Source: a virus. Taken from it: a stretch of 20,538 nucleotides of DNA. Below are positions 1 through 5,901 of the stretch, in pieces. The position numbers and the translations under genes were made by a program. The stretch spans positions 1 through 20,538 of IMG/VR virus record IMGVR_UViG_3300004457_000012; one strand, 5' to 3'. Positions within the stretch are counted from its first letter, which is position 1. Each line of letters opens with the position of its first letter. The notes beneath the pieces were generated by a model. It ran no database searches. It had not been told where the DNA came from and saw only the letters and a list, made by a program, of their open reading frames with translations.

Positions 1-103
1 AACCAGGCTTGCCATCACTAGAACGACTCTTGCCAAACCAGTCGCGCAAAGAACTATCGCCACTTTTGTTAGACTCATTAATAAATTCCTCAAATGTTTT
101 CAT
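1..103 (-). CDS. Small conserved phage protein with internal-protein-like leader (partial, 3' end outside window)
   Basis: The gene starts at an ATG at 103-101, one base after the TAG that closes the preceding frame, and runs off the left edge, so only 34 residues are seen. It begins MKTFEEFINE and continues SNKSGDSSLRDWFGKS and then RSSDGKPG. The KSGDxSLRDWF / SSDGKPG stretch is a short module I recall from many T4-like marine phage and some large-virus proteins of unknown function. The first ten residues closely resemble the capsid-targeting leaders of T4 internal proteins (IPIII begins MKTYQEFIAE, from memory), which the gp21 prohead protease removes after an I/L-x-E site; here I8-N9-E10 would be that site. 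I infer, without proof, a small protein packaged in the capsid. No strong Shine-Dalgarno sequence is visible. The coding call is fairly secure; the function is not. Confidence 0.7.
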   Translation of the reverse strand, partial: MKTFEEFINESNKSGDSSLRDWFGKSRSSDGKPG

Positions 104-104
104 A

Positions 105-404
105 CTAGCAGTTCCAGCGACGTAATGCTTTGTTTATTTTAGAGTCTGGATCTCTTGCAGTTTTTGCAGAGGTCAGTCTCTTCTTCATACCCTTCATCCT
201 GGAGCAGAATGAAGATCTGCGCTTAGCATCTTTAGATCCCTTCTTAATTTTAGAAGGTTTAGTAGTAACTGCAGTCTGAAGTTTAGAATTTGGATTCTCT
301 CTCTTATAAGCATTTACTGTGCTTTGACTTAGACCATCGGTCTTATCTTTGCGATTAGCTTTTTGCCAATCTTCATCTACTTTCCCAGGCGATCTTCCTC
401 TTTT
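105..404 (-). CDS. Start-less open frame with conserved Cys/Arg-rich C-terminal domain (DUF6321-like); probably the detached end of the 543-residue gene
   Basis: This 99-codon frame ends at TAG 107-105 and is open only from the TAA at 407-405. It contains no ATG, GTG or TTG near its 5' end; the first ATG lies about 69 codons in. The translation begins KRGRSPGKVDEDWQKANRKD, has KTDGLSQSTVNAYKRENPNS in the middle, and then carries SFCSRMKGMKKRLTSAKTAR before ending in LRRWNC. These are hallmarks of a small domain recurrent in T4-like marine phages and large DNA viruses, remembered as DUF6321. It overlaps the last 28 bases of the 543-residue gene in the -1 frame, and the two frames meet at an A6 tract (406-401). 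One extra A would fuse them as ...LQTHKK-RGRSPGK.... It could be a sequencing or assembly indel, a real mutation, or recoded expression. The domain call is good; how it is expressed is unresolved. Confidence 0.6.
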   Translation of the reverse strand, partial: KRGRSPGKVDEDWQKANRKDKTDGLSQSTVNAYKRENPNSKLQTAVTTKPSKIKKGSKDAKRRSSFCSRMKGMKKRLTSAKTARDPDSKINKALRRWNC

Positions 405-2008
405 TTATGTGTCTGTAAAAACTTCTCCTGAATCTGATGGAATGTCATTTCTTCAGATTTATTGCCATAGTTAGAAGCGCCCTTCTTACGGCACTGAACT
501 AATCTACCGCTAGCATACGCAGAAGGCCAAACCTTTGCACTTGCTTTTACTTTCTTATAGCAAGCATCTTTCTCGCCTGCTGCCTCTTCTACTTCTTCAA
601 GACCAGGACAACACTTTTTACCATGAATTCCACAGTCTGTTCCTTTTGCAGTTTGAGCACACTCGGTCTCTTCAAATCTTGCTTTGGACTTTACCTTTTT
701 ACCATCGGGTCCAGGTACATACTCGCCAGTGTCAGAACTCTTCATGTCACTGCTATTTACAGTGCCATCTGCATTAGAGTCAACTCTCTTGACTGCTTTA
801 CTGGTAAGTTTCTTTAGGTTCCCACCACCAATAGATGTCTCATCTTTTGATTCTTTTTGTACTCTTACAATAGGTGAATTGTGAGGAGCATACTGACTAG
901 GAAGATCAGTTCTCTGGAAGCGAGTTACTACTCCACCAGGATACACTTTTTCAATTTCTCTTTGAACATCTTCTCTCTTTGGCATAGATGCCTGAGGGAA
1001 GAACATCTTCATCATAAGAGATCTACCTCTCCACATGACAATAACTGCTAACAAGTTACCATACTCTGCTGGAAGTCTTGTTGCTTCATCAACCTGAACT
1101 TCTTCCTTTGTTGTTGCTTTAGCGGATTTGAAGTTACGAGCCATCTGCATTGATGCTTTTTTCTGTGCCTTTGCTCTCTTAGAACCTGGTTCGGTCTTTT
1201 CAAGATCATCAGACTTTTGCATTGCACGACGACCAGGAGACATACGTGCTTTTTCATCACCACTCAATACTCTCTTATTAGTAGGAGATGGGGACTGATA
1301 CATTCCCTTATAATCTTCAGTAGTCTTTTCTGCTTTTTTCTTAGCAGATTTCTTTACATACTTTTCTTTAGTAAAAGATTCAGGTTTACCACCATAAGAG
1401 GCTCTAACTGGTGCAGAACCCTTCACATAAGTTTCTGATTCTGAGACTTCATCTTCCTTTACGCAGTTAGGAACCATCTTACCGCCTTTATTTTTCATAC
1501 CTTTCTTCTTATATCCTACCCAACATTTCTCTGCAATATCTTCAGGTTTAATTAAGTCAACAACTTCCAGAAACTTGTTGCCGAAGGCATCTTCAATAGA
1601 AAGAGATTCTCCCATTCCCCCCCCGCCGTCTCCGCCGCCGTTACCACCTTCGCCACCTTCTACTGGTTTATCAATACCAACTTCTTCTGGTTCGCGACCA
1701 CCGCCGCCGTAGCGTGCAGTCATCTTTAATCCTTCAGGAATTTTTTTACACTTCTTATCTGTATAACAATAATACATTCCTTTGCCACACTTCTCTTCAC
1801 CAAGAATAATATCAACTAACTTTAATCCAGGAATAATCTCTTCCTGCTGACCCTGCTTAATGTTGGGAAGACCAACTCTGCCACTAGGAGTCAACTTTTT
1901 TTTAGCAACTTCCCTTTCATTCGGATTAGTAGATTTTTGCATATTATTAATCTTTGCCTGCTTTTTTACAGCTTTATGATCTGTAGGATTTATATCGAAA
2001 CTTGCCAT
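377..2008 (-). CDS. Mosaic Lys/Cys/Gly-rich phage protein between gp16 and the expected gp17
   Basis: The protein has 543 residues starting MASFDINPTDHKAVKKQ, and I cannot assign a biochemical function. It reads as short modules joined by charged linkers: a Cys motif CGKGMYYCYTDKKCKKIP at 74-91; a Gly-rich linker at about 118-133; SLSIEDAFGNKFLEVVDLI at about 135-153; a CWVGYKKKGMKNKGGKMVPN module ending in Cys182; a folded-looking segment at about 310-366 containing MKMFFPQASMP; an EF-hand-like loop DSNADGTVNSSD at 410-421; and a Cys-rich end with KVWPSAYASGRLVQCRKKGA at 492-511. I recall several of these modules in other marine T4-like phage and large-virus proteins. The gene follows gp16 by 21 bases, a late-promoter-like octamer lies upstream, and AGG precedes the ATG by only two bases. 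The final residues EEDRLGK look out of frame (see 105-404). A virion or internal-head role is possible but inferred. Confidence 0.85.
   Translation of the reverse strand: MASFDINPTDHKAVKKQAKINNMQKSTNPNEREVAKKKLTPSGRVGLPNIKQGQQEEIIPGLKLVDIILGEEKCGKGMYYCYTDKKCKKIPEGLKMTARYGGGGREPEEVGIDKPVEGGEGGNGGGDGGGGMGESLSIEDAFGNKFLEVVDLIKPEDIAEKCWVGYKKKGMKNKGGKMVPNCVKEDEVSESETYVKGSAPVRASYGGKPESFTKEKYVKKSAKKKAEKTTEDYKGMYQSPSPTNKRVLSGDEKARMSPGRRAMQKSDDLEKTEPGSKRAKAQKKASMQMARNFKSAKATTKEEVQVDEATRLPAEYGNLLAVIVMWRGRSLMMKMFFPQASMPKREDVQREIEKVYPGGVVTRFQRTDLPSQYAPHNSPIVRVQKESKDETSIGGGNLKKLTSKAVKRVDSNADGTVNSSDMKSSDTGEYVPGPDGKKVKSKARFEETECAQTAKGTDCGIHGKKCCPGLEEVEEAAGEKDACYKKVKASAKVWPSAYASGRLVQCRKKGASNYGNKSEEMTFHQIQEKFLQTHKKEEDRLGK
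1617..1701. repeat. GC-rich low-complexity tract (Gly-rich linker, includes a C8/G8 homopolymer)
   Basis: Within A+T-rich surroundings this stretch is made of GGN glycine codons on the minus strand, and it includes eight consecutive G (C on the plus strand) at 1617-1624. It encodes the linker EGGEGGNGGGDGGGGMG and nearby residues of the 543-residue protein, plus a separate GGGG just before REPEE. It is simple-sequence DNA that could vary in length or slip. Confidence 0.7.
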
Positions 2009-2029
2009 TTCCTAGAAAACAGTTTTTTT

Positions 2030-2452
2030 CTATTTATCTTCTTCAATATTTTTAGTTTGCGCCTTAATCATTTTAGATAACTCTGCAGTAGATCCAAAGA
2101 ACATTGCGTTATTAGTTACATTTGTTGGACCCTTTTCGTCAGAATTTAAATCCTTCACCTTTTTTTGTAGATCAATTAACTTATCTGTTGCATCTGCAAC
2201 GTTCTTGATCAATTGTCCGACAACTTCAAATTGCCTTGCTTGTCCACTATCTTGCGCGAGTTCCAACGCAGTATCCAACGCTTCTTGTCCCTTTTCAATG
2301 ATGGAATAGAGATTACCTCTCGTATATTCATAATCTTTAGTTACATCCTCAGATTCGGAAGGTTTTCTTATCTCTTTCCTTTGTTTTTCTGGTTTTACAA
2401 TTTCTGCTTCTACATCAAATGTATCGTTGAGATCCTTAAACTTTTCATTCAT
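2030..2452 (-). CDS. gp16: Terminase small subunit gp16
   Basis: This is the DNA-recognition subunit of the T4-type packaging motor. In the family it forms a ring that recognises concatemeric phage DNA and regulates the gp17 ATPase/nuclease at the portal. The protein is 140 residues, slightly shorter than T4 gp16 (about 164). Its core is typical of cyanophage gp16: YTRGNLYSIIEKGQEALD from about residue 43, a helical region with QLIKNVADATDKLIDLQKKV at about 80-99, and KGPTNVTNNAMFFGSTAELS at about 107-126. An in-frame ATG exists 13 codons upstream (2491), but it lies inside gp15 and adds an unconserved hydrophobic stretch. I prefer the ATG at 2452, one base after the gp15 stop, giving MNEKFKDLND. 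The expected partner gene 17 is not adjacent; the 543-residue gene intervenes. Confidence 0.92.
   Translation of the reverse strand: MNEKFKDLNDTFDVEAEIVKPEKQRKEIRKPSESEDVTKDYEYTRGNLYSIIEKGQEALDTALELAQDSGQARQFEVVGQLIKNVADATDKLIDLQKKVKDLNSDEKGPTNVTNNAMFFGSTAELSKMIKAQTKNIEEDK
2031..2038 (-). promoter_or_regulatory. T4-type late promoter-like octamer upstream of the 543-residue gene
   Basis: The minus strand reads GATAAATA, matching the T4 late promoter octamer TATAAATA at seven of eight positions. It is followed by AGAAAAAAACTG and then the start of the 543-residue gene about 22 bases downstream. It overlaps the end and stop codon of gp16 (GAT AAA TAG), so part of the match is constrained by coding. 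A similar element at the same relative position before gp8 supports the call, but there is no transcript evidence. Confidence 0.4.
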
Positions 2453-2453
2453 A

Positions 2454-3431
2454 CTAATTACCATCAAATCCAAAATCATCACCAGCTTCAATTGATGAAT
2501 TGTCGGCAGCAGTGATTAGAAGAACACCAGTACCTTCAACATGTTCAACAGAACTAGTTCTATACACTCCGCGATTAACTGTCAATTCTCCATTATTTTT
2601 ACCCGTAACATACATTGTCTCATCATCAATAGTAATATATGATTTTACTGGAATATTTTGATCGTCATCAACCTTTAACAAAGAACTCACAGAACTAAGG
2701 TCTTCTGCAATATTTGTGATAGCATTACCATTGTATGCTTTTGTTGCTCTTGGTGTTGTATATGTGATAGATCTTGTTGCTTCTGGACTTGGAGTTCCAG
2801 CACCCAAACCAACAGATACTCTGGTAATAATATCCTTGCTGCTGGATGGAACTGGACCAAACAAGAATGTTTTTGCAGTAAACTTTAATGTGTATAATAA
2901 AACTCTTCTAGAAGTATAATCACCTTCATAATTATCTTGGAATGATACACTCTCTAATGTAATCGGAATATCCCTAGATTCCCCAATAGATTCAATCAAG
3001 TCAATTGTTAGATTAAAATTTGGTTGAAAATATGGTAATATTTGCTCCACAATTTGAAGAGCATCATCATTTAACAGTGTCATAACATTCAACTCAAATT
3101 CCATATTATATGGAACAGGAAAGAACATTTTTTTAATATCTTTCTTATCTACTCTAGGTGCTACAGCGTATGCTTGAGTGGTTGCTAACTTACGTCCATT
3201 GTCATAAGATACTCCAGTAAACTCAAACGACATTCTGGGTAGACTGATTTGAATTGGTTTATTCAGATCAGGTTGTTGTTCAATTCTTGCCAAAAACTTT
3301 TGGGTCGGTCCATACGCAAGGGGAACCTTAATAATCTCATTACCATCCCTATTTATTTCTATACCATTAAACAGAGTTCCAAAAGCAATCACCGTCTTCC
3401 TAAAAATTTGATGATAAAAATGATCAAACAT
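2454..3431 (-). CDS. gp15: Tail completion and sheath stabiliser protein gp15, with C-terminal extension
   Basis: In T4, gp15 forms a hexameric ring capping the tail tube and sheath and joins the tail to the neck (gp13/gp14). This protein has 325 residues against about 272 in T4. It starts MFDHFYHQIFRKTVIAFGTL, like the T4 N-terminus, and carries the near-identical block QIVEQILPYFQPNFN at 126-140. After the core (to about residue 205) comes a Ser/Thr-rich linker, then an extra segment at about 266-307 with IDDETMYVTG, VNRGVYRT and EHVEGTG, a small module also recognisable in other large proteins here. The start is supported by an AGGAG Shine-Dalgarno at 3443-3439, seven bases from the ATG and overlapping the gp14 stop. 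Confidence 0.92.
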   Translation of the reverse strand: MFDHFYHQIFRKTVIAFGTLFNGIEINRDGNEIIKVPLAYGPTQKFLARIEQQPDLNKPIQISLPRMSFEFTGVSYDNGRKLATTQAYAVAPRVDKKDIKKMFFPVPYNMEFELNVMTLLNDDALQIVEQILPYFQPNFNLTIDLIESIGESRDIPITLESVSFQDNYEGDYTSRRVLLYTLKFTAKTFLFGPVPSSSKDIITRVSVGLGAGTPSPEATRSITYTTPRATKAYNGNAITNIAEDLSSVSSLLKVDDDQNIPVKSYITIDDETMYVTGKNNGELTVNRGVYRTSSVEHVEGTGVLLITAADNSSIEAGDDFGFDGN

Positions 3432-3438
3432 GGTCTAT

Positions 3439-3443
3439 CTCCT
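3439..3443 (-). promoter_or_regulatory. Strong Shine-Dalgarno of gp15 overlapping the gp14 stop codon
   Basis: The minus strand reads TAGGAGATAGACCATG. The gp14 stop TAG supplies the first three bases of the AGGAG element region, and the ATG of gp15 follows after seven bases. It is the best-spaced ribosome-binding site I found in the window, and it suggests coupled translation of gp14 and gp15. Confidence 0.75.
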
Positions 3444-4842
3444 ACGGGCTGCCAAATGGATTACTTTCACTAAAGTCAAGAATAGAATCTGCTTCCAGTT
3501 CAATAGTATTGTTCTGTGCGTAACTATCTTCTGGAATGTTAAACTTATTTAGGTCAATATTTGCGTAAGCAGCACCACTAGCTTGACCAACTATTGCTTC
3601 ACCAGTATTAAAGGTTCCTACAATATCTTTTAATTTGAGAATTTTAGTTACAGAATTCCAGGAGTTGACTCGTGCAGTTGCACTACTTGCGGCACCAACA
3701 ACATCTTCATTAGTTAGATATGTACCATAACCAACTGTATTTTGTGGTCCAGCAATTCTAATCTCAGGAACTGATTCAAAGTACCCACCAGCATCTTCAA
3801 TTATAAGTTCACTAATTGTTCCAAGACCAGATAGTCTTGCAGTGATTTTTGCATCAATTGTTGTACTTGCAATGCCAGGTGCAACAACAGTAACATTTGG
3901 AATATCAATATATCCACTACCCCCACTTGTTATCGTTACAATACCGATCGCAGCGTCAGATATTTGAGCAATTGCATAGGCACCAGATCCGTCTCCACCA
4001 TGGAAAGTAACTCTTGGAATTGCAGTATACCCAAATCCAGGATCAGCAAGAGTAACTTGTTGTACCCTAAGATTGTCTGGACTTGTATCGCATAGATCAA
4101 TAATTCCACCAATCATTGATGCAATACCTACCGCAGTTCTACCTGATGTTGGAGCGGAACTAATTGCAACTCTAGGTATACTAGTATAACCAGATCCTCT
4201 TCTACTTACAATAATTCTTCTTACAGCACCATCATTTAGTGTTGTAATTGCAGTTGCTGTAGATCCAACTCCAACCATATTAAAGGTTTGAATGTAACCA
4301 GCATCTTGAGTATTATCATCAATTTCAGAAATACCAGTATCAATCTCTTCATCATTGTATGCAAAGAGTTCTAATCTAAGTTCATAAACATAATTCTTCT
4401 GTAACTGCCAGAAGGGTTTTTCATGTTCGACATATTTGATTTCAAATAATCTATCTCCAAGAGGGAAGTATATGAGATCTCCTTCTTTTGGTCTAGATGT
4501 GAGTTTTGATTTATCTATTACTGCTGCTTGTTGTTCAACAACAGATTCATATCTTTCTTTTGATATAATTATTGTTAAATCGTCAACTTCTTGTACACCA
4601 AACTTAGATAGTAAAGTTCCAGCACCACTAAATCCATCATATGTATCTACATATGCTTCAAGAGGAATTGCAGCAGAAAACTCAGATCTAGATACTTCTT
4701 CCATTACAGTTTTTTCATTCTGGAAGATTCTTGGAAGATAATAAACTTCCACTCCGAACATTTTAAGTTGCTCGTTTACTAGATCTTGGACTAAATTTTG
4801 CTCTCCAGAAGAACCGTGGAGAAAGAATGGATTTAACGCCAT
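3442..4842 (-). CDS. gp14: Neck protein gp14, enlarged by GxGY repeat insertion
   Basis: gp14 is a head-to-tail neck protein that works with gp13 to complete the DNA-filled head and provide the tail-docking site. The protein has 466 residues, against about 256 in T4. The N-terminal part (about 1-175) is the typical gp14 domain, beginning MALNPFFLHGSSGEQNLVQD with FGVEVYYLPRIF, FSGAGTLLSKFGV and a long beta/alpha core. Between about 201 and 365 lie four repeats centred on GSGYTSIPRV, GFGYTAIPRV, GSGYIDIPNV and AGGYFESVPEI, spaced roughly 40-53 residues apart. A second recurrent motif, FNTGEAIVGQASGAAYA, follows at about 411-427. The C-terminus DFSESNPFGSP is typical of cyanophage gp14 as I recall it. 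The gene starts four bases after the gp13 stop. The repeat block is likely a surface decoration of the neck; this is inference. Confidence 0.9.
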   Translation of the reverse strand: MALNPFFLHGSSGEQNLVQDLVNEQLKMFGVEVYYLPRIFQNEKTVMEEVSRSEFSAAIPLEAYVDTYDGFSGAGTLLSKFGVQEVDDLTIIISKERYESVVEQQAAVIDKSKLTSRPKEGDLIYFPLGDRLFEIKYVEHEKPFWQLQKNYVYELRLELFAYNDEEIDTGISEIDDNTQDAGYIQTFNMVGVGSTATAITTLNDGAVRRIIVSRRGSGYTSIPRVAISSAPTSGRTAVGIASMIGGIIDLCDTSPDNLRVQQVTLADPGFGYTAIPRVTFHGGDGSGAYAIAQISDAAIGIVTITSGGSGYIDIPNVTVVAPGIASTTIDAKITARLSGLGTISELIIEDAGGYFESVPEIRIAGPQNTVGYGTYLTNEDVVGAASSATARVNSWNSVTKILKLKDIVGTFNTGEAIVGQASGAAYANIDLNKFNIPEDSYAQNNTIELEADSILDFSESNPFGSP

Positions 4843-4846
4843 ATTA

Positions 4847-5686
4847 TTATCCGATCATATCTAATGGGGGAAGTTCATAAGTAGAAGACATCTTATCCAT
4901 TAATGCGCTTAATTCAGTTACGCCATCATCATATATTTGTCTTCCATTTAACTCTGTTCCACCAGGGAGTTTTACTCCTTGGAATTTTATTAAATTTTGT
5001 CCCCACTGCTTCTTCAAAGCAGCGGTTACATATTTCTTAAGGAAAGAATCATTCCATACTCCAGTAGAGTCATCTGGATCAAGAAGTCTGTAGCAATCAA
5101 TGACTAAGATATTTCCAACATCTACGGCGGACCAGTCCATATCTACGTATAGTCTGTCCTGTCTTTGATTAAATCTTATTTGTTTTTGTGTGTTTAATAA
5201 AAAATCAATATCAGATAATTGTCTCTTAACCATAGAATATGTTAAGAGTTCAAGTGAACTAAAATGATAAAGATCATTTAAGAATAACTGATACTTTATA
5301 TTAAACATTCCAGCGGAGATACTACTAGATCCCTCCATTTGGAATACTTTAGTGATACCAATAATTTGAGGTGGAACAGGTATAAAGTTCTCAGTTTCAT
5401 AGAAGTTGAACGTAGTTGGTGTTCCGCCAACTTTTGCCGTTACTTGAGTCGATGCAATACCAACTCCCCCTACTTGGGATCTTGCCCTATCGATGTCTTC
5501 TTGAGTTATTACATATTTTAAAAATGTTTGAACTACGCCATCAAAATGACGCTCATGGAAAAACTGTAAAGAATCATCAATGATATCATCAACTTGCTCT
5601 TCAGCAACATTGATCTCCAGCACAGGAGCACCTAGTTGCCTCTTTGCGTAGTCAATCAGTCCTTGTCTACTTGCTGGAGTTGCCAT
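4847..5686 (-). CDS. gp13: Neck protein gp13
   Basis: gp13 binds the portal side of the packaged head and, with gp14, closes the DNA exit and prepares tail attachment. The protein has 279 residues, near the T4 length (about 309). It starts MATPASRQGLIDYAKRQLGA and shows the family's N-terminal region with NVAEEQVDDIIDDSLQFFHE at about 26-45, a middle region with NDLYHFSSLELLTYSMVKRQ at about 137-156, and a C-terminal helical region with WNDSFLKKYVTAALKKQWGQ at about 211-230. It begins one base after the stop of the small gene upstream and ends four bases before gp14, consistent with a tightly coupled operon. The gp13-gp14-gp15-gp16 order matches T4, which strengthens the call. Confidence 0.93.
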   Translation of the reverse strand: MATPASRQGLIDYAKRQLGAPVLEINVAEEQVDDIIDDSLQFFHERHFDGVVQTFLKYVITQEDIDRARSQVGGVGIASTQVTAKVGGTPTTFNFYETENFIPVPPQIIGITKVFQMEGSSSISAGMFNIKYQLFLNDLYHFSSLELLTYSMVKRQLSDIDFLLNTQKQIRFNQRQDRLYVDMDWSAVDVGNILVIDCYRLLDPDDSTGVWNDSFLKKYVTAALKKQWGQNLIKFQGVKLPGGTELNGRQIYDDGVTELSALMDKMSSTYELPPLDMIG

Positions 5687-5687
5687 C

Positions 5688-5900
5688 TTACTTGTCCTTG
5701 TTTACTAACTGAATAAGAAGATCCTTGATTTCACTAACATCATTTTCTAATTTGTCAAGTCTTTCTTTTTCTTTACCCTTCGCTATTCTAAGATTTTTAT
5801 ATGTGTCATAGCCATTCCTATCTCGATTCACAATCGCATTTGTTTGTGAATCTCTGACAAGAAAGCTATGACCTTCAACTTTAAGATACCTATTGTCCAT
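5688..5900 (-). CDS. Small conserved coiled-coil protein (unknown function)
   Basis: This 70-residue protein starts MDNRYLKVEGHSFLVRDSQT and has a charged, heptad-like C-terminal segment (about 41-68; KEKERLDKLENDVSEIKDLL) that should form a coiled coil. I recall similar short proteins with a VEGHSxLVRD N-terminus immediately before gp13 in T4-like cyanophages. I chose the ATG at 5900, one base after the stop of the 2554-residue gene; an ATG five codons upstream would overlap that gene and adds only MHLHN. In T4 this slot holds wac (fibritin), which is also a coiled-coil neck protein, but I see no sequence similarity. Virion association or an assembly role is plausible but unproven. Confidence 0.8.
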   Translation of the reverse strand: MDNRYLKVEGHSFLVRDSQTNAIVNRDRNGYDTYKNLRIAKGKEKERLDKLENDVSEIKDLLIQLVNKDK

Positions 5901-5901
5901 A

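Noticed and set aside
335-376. ATG at 376 directly after the stop of the 543-residue gene as a new gene start
   Set aside because: That frame closes after 14 codons and is not the frame of the conserved domain.
400-406. A-AAA-AAG heptamer as a classical -1 ribosomal frameshift site
   Set aside because: The bases are present, but the zero frame reads AAA AAA GAG from 406, so the heptamer is not in the X XXY YYZ phase. I kept the frame change as a finding but not this mechanism.
2453-2491. Upstream ATG start for gp16 (13 extra codons)
   Set aside because: The extension overlaps the end of gp15 and is not gp16-like; the ATG at 2452 sits directly after the gp15 stop and begins the family-like sequence.
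3350-3357. AATAAATA octamer on the minus strand inside gp15
   Set aside because: It is near the 5' end of gp15 coding sequence with no gene starting downstream at a suitable distance.
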